A stretch of DNA of 64,000 nt from Taenia hydatigena (lineage: Eukaryota; Platyhelminthes; Cestoda; Cyclophyllidea; Taeniidae). Position 1 is the stretch's first letter. Each line of letters starts with the position of its first letter. The position numbers were made by a program, and so were the translations under genes. The stretch is taken from positions 42,834-106,833 of the forward strand of contig JADWOT020001327.1 of the NCBI GenBank assembly GCA_036345935.2. Direction: 5' to 3'. The notes beneath the pieces were generated by a model. That model was not told the origin of the DNA and did no database searches. It saw only the letters and a program-made list of their open reading frames with translations. This document shows, piece after piece, positions 50,216 through 61,280 of this stretch.

Positions 50216-51433
50216 TTGACAAACAATACGCTAAGGCAAAGCCAATAAACTCCAAAAGGATACAAATTGGCAACTAGAAAAGAAAATTAAGCAGGAGATC
50301 GCACCAACTCTGAAGAATGCCTTACAAAGAGAGGCGTGTTTAAGGAAGGAGACAGCGTTAAGAACTCCTCAAATGATGTGCCTCACTCGCTGCAACGCAG
50401 CGAATTATAAGCCCGCTGAAGTGGTGGTAAGCAATGGGCGGGGTGCGCTGCATCAGTCCAAGACTTCTCTGAAGGCAAGAGAGGGCATTCTAGTAGGACA
50501 GCTTATATATTTAAAAAACAAAGGAAATGGGGCTGTTGGCAAATAAGTGTTAACTTCAACTGTAAGAACCCTCTAGGTATCACGGCACGTTCTTTGTTGG
50601 CAGGCAATTAGCCCTCCTTAGTTGCCTTCGTAAGGCGGCCCATGTAGCGCCACATTTAACCCTGCCGCATGCTGCCCATGGGATTGGATGGTTGTCTTCA
50701 GCTCACCACAGCAATTAAGTGATTCTGTCAGGCATTGGCTTTCAGCATGGTTCGTGTACTCCTTCCATTAGGCATTAGGATGCTACTCCTAGGCCAGATT
50801 TATTTTGTTAATACTTTATGCACTTTTTGGAGCAGGAATGTACGTGGTCCGTGATCGATTCGGAGTTGCACTGGCTGTTCCTACCACCATTCTGTAGGCG
50901 ACTGCCAAGTCGTTGCTTCGACTCGGCAGGCTCTACATTGCCAATGACGGTATGTAAACTCTAGTTTAAGATGACACCGATTTCACCAGGTTCCTTAGCC
51001 AGTCAATAATCACAGAAACAGTTGTCGAAAAGCGAATGAGGTGGGCATTTTGTGTCTAATCTGCTCCTGCATTAGTGCCACCAAGCAGTTTTTCTAGGTC
51101 CCATTAAGCCGCTCGCGACGTGAAGACAATGATTTTCCAGTCGGACGCTTTATGTTTTAGGAGCCTCACTATGCCACTTCTAGTCTACCAAAGTCAGGCG
51201 TTGCTGCAAGTACCAGCAGCCTTCATTGCAGGTAAAAGAGCGTGCGGTGGTGAACTGAAGGCCAACATCACTTTCACTTCTCAACTGACTGACAATCTTT
51301 GCCGGTTTCACCACCGTCTTAGCTAGCCTCCTCGTGTTATGTTGGGGCCTAGTAGTTACGCCAAGTAGTCAGACTTGTTATCTTGTCACCAGTGCAAAGT
51401 GGAAACAAACCGATCAGTAGGGGAAAAGCTGCC
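50216..51433 (+). repeat. 1.2 kb direct repeat E, right copy
   Basis: Direct copy of 46172-47393, about 4 kb to the right, with the decayed HSP70 between them. It carries a short 'gattcggagttgcact' insertion (about 50857) that the left copy lacks. The two have diverged by scattered substitutions and small indels. Confidence 0.85.
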
Positions 51434-52775
51434 TTATAGAGAACGAGGACGATTATGGATGGGTGGGTCGGCACCACGTTAACGAGAGAGAGCACATCCT
51501 GTGATAGATGACTGTTCAGAGGGATATTGAGTTTAACCGAATAATCAAAATATTACAGCAAAATATCTAGACCTAAGGCCCCTAAAATAGGGAGAAAACC
51601 TTGCTTTTTCCACCAATAGCTCAACGTAGTGGTAAAGCACCATCTTCGTGCTTACTTAAAACCCATAGTACGACACTCCAGGTGAAGTTCTAGGTCAGTA
51701 GTTTGGTTCTTAAGATGCTCATCTAGTATGTTTGCATCGCTATTTGCTCGATAACGGCATCAAATGAGCATCACTCAGTGAATCCTGACATAATGCTGCT
51801 ACTGAATAAGGAACGTGAGTAGTAGACGTTGCTACACAAACGTATCTTAACTAGTTTATGCATAAGTATCACGGGGTCATTGAAGCGTAGATATAAACGG
51901 TTTTGAGGCTAGTCATTGAGAGCCGCAGTGAAAATCGGCGTCAGACGGATTAGAGTGCTAACTGGATGAGAGGCAGAGCTGTGCTACTTAAATCGCTTAC
52001 TAGTAGCACCCAAGAGAGTAATGGTTAGTATTTTATTAACCCTCTGTGAGGGCCATCATTGCTCACTCCTTCTCTTCTGCAGTGGCATGGTTCTTTGGTC
52101 TCCTGATGATTTCCTCCTCCTGCCGCGTCATATTTCCTCTCCAATACTCCTAGCAAATTAGTCGCCCTATTAACATAATAAAATTGTGCATCGACATCAG
52201 ATAAGTAAGTCTAACTGGACGAGACAAGTGTTAGCACAATGTCTTGCATTCCACGCATCAAAGTAGTATCGGTGGTATTTACAGCGAAAATGCAATGCCT
52301 CAGCAATGCAACGAAGTTGTAGAAGCCAATTTTGAGGTGTTGCATGGTTGATTGCAAACGAGTGAAACCGAACCTAAGAAGAGATACGCCTGCAGTTGCT
52401 AAAATCTGCCAATTCGTTACTACGGCGTTACCCAACTGCTGCAATAACGTGCGGTAGCAGTTCGCAAATGAACCTTAAATTTTGACCTTGCGTTGACTTC
52501 AATTAGTTTCATGTGTTCGTCAAATCCCTTCATAAACGCACCCACCGCAAACAAGCGACGTAGATAGCTTCAACGACACTGCATTGCTCACATTAGTACA
52601 AGTGGAAATGCGTGTGTGGGGGCGTCTGCACATAATGGCGATGAATTAGCGAGATCCCAGTGAGAAGGTCCCCATCCCTTCTCTCGATTACTGCCAGCTT
52701 CTCTGCCATCCAACATAACCGCCTTCCCTCCCAACCCCTCCTATCAATTATACATTAATGTCAAAAACTATACCA
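51434..52775. other. No supported gene
   Basis: About 1.3 kb without a frame, RNA gene or repeat I can support. A short block near 51880 ('cattgaagcgtagatata') resembles one in repeat F but is too short to call. Confidence 0.5.
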
Positions 52776-52779
52776 TTGA

Positions 52780-53500
52780 GTTTTCAGGTCACTTCCAAGT
52801 TAACCCTGTTGCAATCCAACCTGCCGTCATTTAGTGTAGGCTCTTACTGAGCCTTTGGTGACAATGAAAGTCATTATCATTTTTTGCTATTCTTAAACCA
52901 GAATGCCGGTGTGAGAGAAATTAGGTCTTTCTTCACTAAACTATGAAGGAATTATAAGTTCAGCACATTAACTTTAGTAAGCTTGACTTGTGCAAACTCA
53001 GGAAATCAGCCACAGAAGTAGTGGCAAATTGGTAAAAGACAAAAAACTAATAAGCAAAAGCTAAGCTGATTGCAAACAGGCGGGGAGACTACGCATTGCA
53101 TTTTTAAGGAAGTACGGAACAAACCACGGAAACTGAAGGGCATCGCAAGGTTTAGGTACCGTCCGTCACCTACGCAGCACACGCAACGTCCAATGACACC
53201 AGCGTGATGCATGGGCTAAGAAGAGTCTAATTGTTGGCTTTGGAGTAGAGCGAATGCCTTCAAATATTGTACCTTAAGCATAATTCAGCCTAGCGGTTTT
53301 CGTCGGTCTACATCCGCGCATAAGACAGTCACGTACTCAATCGAAATCTTTTGGCATTCGCGGCAAGCGCATTCTATTGTGCAGTAAGTGTGGACACCAT
53401 GATGGAGAGTAAATGAACTCGCTTAGTCAAAATTGTAAGCAGTGAAATAAAAAAGTGGGCTACCTGCTTATATTTAGACTTAGCGAGATCATCGATAAGC
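52780..53500 (+). repeat. Dispersed unit RU, copy 4a (5' fragment)
   Basis: Matches 28110-28630 and 56150-56710: 'gccgtcatttagtg', 'gtcacctacgcagcacacgc' and 'gcataagacagtcac'. It stops close to 53500, where an inverted 3' fragment begins. Confidence 0.75.
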
Positions 53501-53509
53501 ATTTAAAGT

Positions 53510-55440
53510 TATGGAAAGGAAGAGGTGAATTAAGATTAAAGAAGGTGGTATGATGAATAGAGGCAGGAGAGAGGGAACAATGAAAAGAGAGTGGGAAGAA
53601 AGGGCCTCTACTAACGTCAGTGAGAGACCGGGTCTGATCCCACTCTTGCGATTGTTTGAGTGATCACCAGCAAATTCTCTCTGGCTAAAAAGTGGAACAT
53701 GTGAGTTCAAGTCTAGCTATCCTGCTTAACTGCACGGGTTCTGACTCTACTATTCTGACCTCAACCAGTTTCGAATGTTCGCGTGCATTACACAACTATA
53801 TTGTGTCACGCAGTAGTGACGTGGTACAGTACTGCATTATTCGTGACATAAGGCCATCGTTGTTGCCTTGGTAAACGGAATGGTTGTTCAACCATACTAA
53901 CTCACGTAGGCTTCATTGTGTTCATACATTCTTACGCTGTTATTAGCCACAATCAATTAATAGGTTCACTCACTTTACGATACACAAGGCAAGTCACTTA
54001 CCTACAAGATATTCCGTCGTCTAGGTAATTCTGTGTTCACTGATGTCACGCTCGAAGGGTTTGAGCCACTCCACCAAAAAGCGCCCCATATCAATAACTC
54101 TCAGCGTTGCAACTCGCTGTTTTTGTGAAAAACGAACGTGCACTGGCACTGCTTGAGGGGCCGACAATGCTTGTTTGGTTTCCAGGCTTGCCCATGGTTG
54201 GGTTCAATTGACCAATTAGGTTCCTGGATCGAAATATTTGGTGTTGTTCATGGTGCGTTTGTATTCTCAGAGGACGCAGATAAGACAGCACGGCCTCTGA
54301 CATCTTACTGTGCCGATGAATAAATCTGTGAGAGTTGCTGCTCAGTTGGGAGGTTAGCTGGTCAGGTGGATGGTTCAACTGGTCAGTCATTTAACAGTTC
54401 GGTCGACGACTCATCAAAACCTGTCTAGCTGGTCATCAAATTTGACAGTGACTGCAGACGAATTAGGCACTGCTAAAATGAGTCACATCTTACTAATAAT
54501 TATACACGCGGGTATGAAAGCGCCCTGAAGTGGTCGACAATCGCACGCCCTACTCTCACTTATGCCACTAATGCGCACGCTCTCTTGATGATGCGGTACC
54601 ATGGTAGCAAGATGGTGTACGGACTTAAAAATTAATATTAAATAGAACATACAACACTCGCATGAGCGGTTGAGCCACGTGTATGCATAATATTGGACGC
54701 TTCAAGCAAAAGAAACTTGCGAACCCACTTTCACAGGCTTGTCAGGTTTCCGCTAAGTGCGCGCTATCCCCTTTGGCAGTGATTGCATAGGAAATTGCAA
54801 AGTACAAGTGGCTAACACGATTTGGCCATATTTTATTAATCAGTTGATGTTCGACGCAGCGTAGCCAAAATAGTGCAAAAGTAAGGGTAATAATATCAAA
54901 GATTCAGTAAGCCATGCACCATTTCTTGCATCTTACTGACACACACGATTTGAGGTTAGCTTTGGGCCCGATTTGAAATCAGATTATGATTGTGACTGCA
55001 GACCCTAACTCGTAACACCCGCTGATCTCAAGTTGATGCTCTCTCATTTAAAGCAACATTTAAGGAGCGTAAAGTTAGTCATCGGATTGCAAAATCAGCG
55101 TTGTCTAATTTTAGAATCGACGATCTCAGCCTTCGATGTAAAATCAACGTGCATGCAGACCAATATAAAGCAATGAGTTCACAATTCAATTTCGATGTTG
55201 AGAGGTTAGCAACAAGGGTTGAGGCAGGAAAAATGTGTCTCGGTGCCTGCGAGTACATGCCACCAGATGCCACTCATGTGGCTATGTGATCCGCAGAAAT
55301 GCAGACGAAGTCATAAATATCTAATCGCAGAATCAAGCATTGCTTCTGACCGATTAGTTAAGTCCCATAGAGTAAGCAAACAGCCTTTGATGCATCAAAT
55401 TTGCATTTCAAAAGGAGTTACATGCATCACAAATAAACCA
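53510..55440 (-). repeat. Dispersed unit RU, copy 4b (inverted 3' fragment)
   Basis: On the minus strand it matches 32590-34280 of copy 3 and all of copy 2: 'agagcgt.aa.agttagtc', the TCAGTCATTTAACAG-type motifs, and the pyrimidine spacer at 53610-53510. The two-exon gene is absent. The minus frame 54390-54091 (99 codons, containing SEAVLSYLRPLRI) corresponds to the plus frame of copy 2. It directly abuts copy 4a in opposite orientation. Confidence 0.8.
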
Positions 55441-56085
55441 TCTTGAAAAAACTACAGCGACAAAATAAAGCATGCTGGATGTTGGAGTACCAGTCAATCT
55501 TGTAGAACGATGAGGAAGGTGCGGATTTTGCAGCCAGCCAAAAGCTACATGAAACGTCGACAGTTGCTTTGATAAGTAACTTGGGAACAGCGGACGTTGC
55601 TACCTGTACCAAAAATGCATATTAATAGCTCATTTACAGGTTTCTTTGATTGTACTCTTACTTCTTGTCGAGCATGTCAAATATCAGATGGGACGCGACC
55701 AGACCCGTTACATGACTAGGCAGCATTCTGGTTTATCTACTGCTTACACAAAGCATGCTCTTCGGAGACCCTCAGAGGGACCGATAGAGTGAGCAATGAA
55801 TTCTTCCTCGCACGCGAATGAATTGTGGTGCTTTAAGCTCAAAGCACATTTAAAGGCCGTTTCACTTGTTAGCCCGCACCAATTATTCTCCATCACTTGA
55901 TCACCCACTGTACACCAGTGTGATTATTTTGTGACAACGTGTAATTACTTGTGGTACCACAAGAACCGCATTCTAACTGTGTCAACAAATTTGTTTCCGG
56001 TAATGTACGACAATAAAGTAAAGTGCAGAGACTTCGAAAATGGCAGCAGGAGTGAGAACTGAAAGTAAAAGGAGAGAAGTCGTAG
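55441..56085. other. No supported gene
   Basis: About 650 bases between RU copies 4b and 5, with nothing recognised. Confidence 0.5.
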
Positions 56086-56599
56086 GACACTTTTGTTCAG
56101 TGGGCCTCGCATGGCTGACTGTTCCCACCAACCATCTTAGAATGGCAAGAATATTATCATCGAGCTCTCAAATCACTTCCACGTTTAACCCCAACGCACT
56201 TTAACTTGCCGTCATTTAGTGCAATCGCCTACTGAGTCCTTGGCAATCATGCATATAACTAACGCTTTCATTATTCCTGAACTAAAAATTCCAGTGTGGG
56301 GAAATCAGGCCTCTCGTCACCAAATAAGAAAGGAATTACAAACTCAACGCATCAACTTCAGTAAGCTTGACTTTTACAAACTCAAGAAATTATCTACAGA
56401 AGTAGTGGTAGACTGGTTGAAGACAAAAGCTGGTAGGCAATGCTAAGCTGAATGCAAGCAGTCAGAGAGATTATAGACGCGTCACAAGGCATTGCCGCGA
56501 AAGTACTGAACAAACCACAGAATCTGAAGGGCATTGCAATCGAGAATTTTTGGCTCAAGTGGCGTGCGCAGTCAATTCGACAACCAGTGTCGATGCCAT

Positions 56600-57180
56600 G
56601 ATGCGGACCAAATGAGCTCGTTTAGTCAAAAGTATGGCCAGTAAAATGAACTGAAATGGGCAACATAGATGCCTTTAAGCTTACTAAGGTTGGAATCGAT
56701 GACGTAACTTAGTTAAACTAAAAGCGCGCGCATGACTTTTGCCTGGAAGGTAGAAGGGAATGAAATTAAATGCACATGCAAGTGCACGAAACACAGAGAA
56801 TGGTGCAAGCAGAATGGACAACACCGGTGAAGTGTGAAACCCGTAGTCATAACAAGCAACACGATGCAGCAAACAAAATGAAGATTAGGCACTTTGTTAG
56901 ACGCTTTGGACGCTACCGACAAATGTTAATGGCGATGACGAAGAGTCGCCTAAGGAAAACTGCCTCGAATTGTAGACTACACTTAGTTAGGCGTACCAAA
57001 TGAACTCGTTTAGTGAAATTGTAGCTAGCAGAGAGAAACTACTAAGCTCGTGCTTTACCTTAAGTTTGGCGGGTTTAAAATGGATGCTGTGCCTTTATTT
57101 AATCAAAATTGTTCGCAAAACTTCAGATTTGAGGTTGGGAGGTAGCTACATTAAATGCGCATACACATGCGGAAAACACA
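56600..57180 (+). repeat. Internal tandem duplication of about 390 bases in RU copy 5
   Basis: The block 'accaaatgagctcgtttagt' at about 56603 recurs as 'accaaatgaactcgtttagt' at about 56996. The block 'attaaatgcacatgcaagtg' at about 56765 recurs, diverged, at about 57152. The spacing is 387-393 bases each time. Copy 3 lacks this whole segment; copy 4a has it once. Confidence 0.55.
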
Positions 57181-59321
57181 GATTTACGCCAAACATCGTG
57201 GTCTGGAAGCCCCGTTACGTTATAACTGACTCCCTCAACCAGTTGGTCACGCTTGAGAGCAAGAAGATACACGAGCTTTGAAGGGTCCGCTCAACGAAGT
57301 ACAAAGCCAACTTCACTTCGTTTTCTGCCACTTAACCAAACAACCTATGACTAAGCGATCTTCCTTTTTCTTGCACTCGTTGCTTCAAAACTTTTCCACA
57401 CATATCTATAACCCTACGCAAACCTAAAGGTTGTTCTAGTAGGATTCATTTTGACTACACCCAGCTAGGAAATGCTGACCAGAGCTTCTCTATGATTCGT
57501 TTCGAGATTTGACTAATTCTGCGCCATTAAGATTATGCTCAGCAGAAGGGTATGGGGTGGTGGTGTAAGGAAGACACTCACTCCGGACGTAATTCTGACT
57601 GCAAACCCCTTTGGAAATCTAAAACTGAAAATGGCAGTGCAATGCATTTACGCAAGAGTTAGTAACATGGCGAATAATAGAACTGATGGCTAAGGCAACT
57701 GACTGTATATGGAATGGTTTGCTAACCCTTCACGTAGGTTTGAATGCGTGCAAAGAATACACAATTTTGGGTTTCGGTCATTACATTCCTTAGGTTTTGA
57801 CAAGGGCGAACAATTAGATGTTCATCCAGACGAAACAAAAGGAAGCAGTGTGTTGACAGTGAGATGTAGTCAGTCTAATTACTCACATTTGGCTCGAATT
57901 GCACAAGCTTCAATCTCGTTGTCACGCAAAACACCTGTGTTGGCATTTCACACCAATAGAGGGTTCTCTCTATCAGCCGCTTGACTTGCTCTCCTATTCG
58001 TATTCATTTTACCCTTTCCTTTCGAATTCCATTGATCAGCTTTCCATGCAATCCCGTCCCATTCATTCATAGTGATCTAAATGAATAATAGCTTACAGCT
58101 TTAATAGCATTACAACATGCAGATTCCTTAACGGCTTGCATCCTTAGACGTGTCAATTAATGCTGTAGAACACACGGCATTCCAAATTAATCATGCTGGT
58201 TTTTGATAACGACTTTTGAGAGCATAATTTTGACATGTGATTTCGTTTTACTTTGGGTAAACTATCCTTTGTTTTCCACTAGGTTACCCACAAATAGAAA
58301 GTAGTCGAGTCAAATGCAACGCTAGCTCTCCTACTGCTTGGTCAACTATTGCGTAAAGAGCCTTTTCATCAAGCATACGGGTGCGCGGAATAAGGCGATG
58401 AGCTGTGCCTTGTCTATCATCACAAGATAACCGCTACCACTCAGTCGGTTCTTTCATACCACCTAGCTGAGTATCTGTCGTCCAGCCTTAATTCATTGGT
58501 CAGGAGGTCGGAGTGAATACTGATCGCAGTAGTCAGGCAAATAGCTGGTAACAAATAATTCGAAGCGACACACGTCCCCGCTTCATTTCTTATCACCATT
58601 ACTGCTTTGTGACTAAGCTAGAGTCAGGTATTGCGTGATACTTCGGCACTAAAACTCGCTTTTCCATCTCCTAGGATGCCTTTCAATTGTCGGAGTTGCA
58701 AGAGAACCCGCAACCCTCCTCAGTGCTACCTTGAGCACCCTCCATTGACAAATGAGTGTATTATTGCAAGAAATCGCGGTTTCACCGAGGGTGGTGGCAG
58801 TGTTCCTGCCATAGTATGTTGCTATTACGTACGCGTGCAGCTGCTTGAAATGTCCACAGCATCGGATATCAATACAAAGTAACCCACATCCAAATTAGCT
58901 GCATTAATTTGTTTTGTTTGAAAGAGACTGCCGGTTAGGATCGGGCTTGTAACAGCAAAGTGCGTTAATGTTCACCTATTTTCAGTAGCGAAGCAGGAGC
59001 ACATACTTTGCAATTTGTATTAGCTTAGCTAACACCTAGATGTGTATATATACCTTTCCACATCAATTCACGTCAAAAAGCATTTTAATATTTCTTTGCA
59101 TAATGCTCAAAAACGACATTTTAAAATCTGGCATGCTTCTTATCAGTGATGAATAAATTAACACGGCATCATTACAAATCGCAAGATCGGTAGCCAGGAC
59201 TTGCACACATCCTTCCAAACAGATCTGAGTAGCTCCCAAGAATCTATTTTGGTCATTAGGCCTCGCTGATTGGCTGGATGTGAGAAGTGCTTAGAACTGG
59301 TCATCGATGACCACTTGATGC

Positions 59322-59328
59322 ATAAAAG
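59322..59328 (+). promoter_or_regulatory. TATA-like box of RU copy 5
   Basis: ATAAAAG in cATAAAAGAGGCTTCA, identical to the block at 31331, about 40 bases before the first in-frame ATG (59362). Confidence 0.5.
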
Positions 59329-59361
59329 AGGCTTCATATAAACAGGTCATATCAGATTTGC

Positions 59362-60296
59362 ATGGCGATGTATCAGGTGGGTTCGGTTAACTCTGCGTCC
59401 GTTGGATAGATTTACTAAGCCCCTTCCGCATCGACGTCAGCCCGAAAGTTGCCGAAATTTACCATTAAGTGTCCTGTTTTAGGAGAAGTCAACAGATAAG
59501 TGACCAAATGAAGACATTCCTACTCAAACCCTTAGTATCCACCACAGTGTAAAGGACATAAAATGGGTGGACGTACACCTCTGCTGGGCGCTATTCTTCA
59601 CAGACGCGGAGGGGCACTCTCATTGTTTTGATCATGCAAGAGAGTATTACGATAACGTGGAGAAGATCTTCCGTGATCGTAAGTCGGAAGTGTTTCCTGC
59701 TAATGCACAAGTTCCAATTAGCTGTCTGATCACCACGCCATGTCATTGCAAAAGACTGTCGTCATGCCGGATGAGACGCTACAAATACGACTTGCCAGTA
59801 CTGCATTCTGCTTCCTCCACTCGTCTCGTCCTGGACGTGTCTAAGGATGTTCCCAACTTCTTAAACAATTGGAATCCATTCTTGAGAAAAGCAGGTGGCA
59901 CCGTACTGGGCATGCGTGAATGGTCTGGAGATAGTGGAGAAGGAAGAGGAAGGATGTGGCTGAGCGATTACAACTGTGTCATTTTATATCTTGATTAGCC
60001 AGATTTTGAGCATCGGGATTGTGGACACCTGAAAGCCATAGCCAAAGTCTTCACACCAAAGCAAACGCTTATTGTGACAGGCTCGATGTGGCAAACTTTA
60101 GATCTCCATCCAAACTTGGACTGCATACGAAAGATGTATGGGGCAGTAGGTGGTATCCGCTTTGCTCCGTTTTCCAACTTACTTGATGGTTGTCGCATTT
60201 GGTGTGGAGATGGTACAGTGGGCCTGTCTTTATGTCATATGGAAAAGAACTATAGCCTTATGCACTCCAGCATGTATATAATTAGTTGGTCTATGA
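59362..60296 (+). pseudogene. Broken copy of the RU two-exon gene (SEFIR/TIR-like candidate)
   Basis: Exon 1 here reads ATG GCG ATG TAT CAG (59362-59376), followed by an excellent donor, CAG|GTGGGT. The intron is 59377-59482 (106 bases) and exon 2 starts at 59483 in phase. The lesions are TGA at 59501-59503; loss of the internal Met (ATA at 59558); TAG at 59996-59998; and a 37-base deletion just after 60204, where a single TTGGTG (60199-60204) replaces the two copies that flank the missing segment in copy 3. After the deletion the shifted frame runs to 60373, past the ancestral stop (60294-60296). Recognisable motifs are RLVLDVSKDV, GTVLGMREW, NCVILYLD, QTLIVTGSMW and GCRIWC. Non-functional as read, but its splice sites are the best of the three copies. 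Confidence 0.75.
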
Positions 60297-60328
60297 CGGC
60301 ATTCGATGAAGCGCTTAAAAGCTTCCGA

Positions 60329-60334
60329 AATAAA
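60329..60334 (+). terminator. Poly(A) signal of RU copy 5
   Basis: AATAAA, 33 bases after the ancestral stop at 60294-60296, matching the spacing of the other two copies. In this copy the deletion-shifted frame reads through it. Confidence 0.55.
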
Positions 60335-61280
60335 TGGCAAACAATTATGCCTGAAATGACCTACACTTTATGAATGCAGTGGGTGGATTTGAAACAAAAA
60401 GTGATTTGAAACTGTTGAGCCGTAGGTAATTTATTAGTTTGGTTCCATTTTTTTGTAAAGGCATTTTCGTAGATTAGAATGGTACTTTTATTTCCTAGCG
60501 TTTAACCTCTACGCATGGGGATGAGAATTTTCTAAGTATCAATAATTTTGAGATGCAAATTTGATACATCGAAGGCTGTTTGCTTGCATTACCTGATTTA
60601 ACTAGTCGATCACAATTGGTGTTTCGTATCGCGACTAGATGTTTCTTACTTCGTCGGCCTTCCTACAGACCGCCTCATCACACGCGTGGCATCTGGTGGC
60701 ATGTACTCGCAGACACCGAGACGCATTATTCCCGCCTTTACCTTTGTTGCTGACCTCTCACCATCGAATTTGAATTGCAAATACATTCGCCACTTCACAC
60801 TGGTTAGAATACACGTTGAGTTTGCGTTGAAGACTACGGAATGTGGATTTTAAGATTAGACAGCTTTGATTTTGCATTTCAGTGATAAACTTTACGCTCC
60901 CTAAATATTTTTAAAGTGATAGAGCATCAAATGGAGGTTGGTGAGCGTTACGAGCTACGATCCACATTCGTAATCATAAGCAGATTTTAAATCAAGGCCA
61001 AAGCTGACCGCAAATCGCGTGAATTTATTGAGATGTGAAAGGTGGAGCACGGTCCTAGAACCTTTGATATTAAACCTCTTGTTTTTGTTCTCTTTTGGAT
61101 AATCTGTGTTTATGAACAAAATATAGCCGAATCACGTTAGCTGCCTGTCCTTCGCACTTCTCTCGAAAAGTACTGAGGAGACTACCCTTTCAAATGCTAA
61201 CCAGAATGGTGCATTCATAGCAGGGGCCTGATAAGCCTGCGAGAGTGAGCATACCGGTTTCTCTTTTGCTCTTAGCAAGC

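Larger units (their letters stand above)
56090..61280 (+). repeat. Dispersed unit RU, copy 5
   Basis: Follows copy 3 from its 5' region ('ctcaacgcatca.cttcagt', 'cgcttgaga.caagaa.atacacgagctttg') through the gene (59322-60334) into the 3' flank, ending near 61280. A segment at about 61030-61200 looks inserted relative to copy 3. It holds the block 'gtggcatctggtggcatgta' (60687-60706), which copies 1 and 4b share and copy 3 lacks. Confidence 0.8.

Noticed and set aside
46172..51433. LTR retrotransposon
   Set aside because: No TG/CA ends, primer-binding site, polypurine tract next to the right repeat, or gag/pol motif; the only recognisable internal sequence is HSP70.
53682..53713. A-box-like TGGCTAAAAAG and B-box-like GTTCAAGTC, suggesting a tRNA or tRNA-derived SINE
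   Set aside because: The boxes are only 12 bases apart, far less than in tRNAs, no cloverleaf can be drawn, and the other RU copies do not preserve both boxes.
59563..59565. ATG at the apparent start of the long frame in RU copy 5
   Set aside because: It is out of frame; the position matching the internal Met of the intact copy is ATA (59558-59560).
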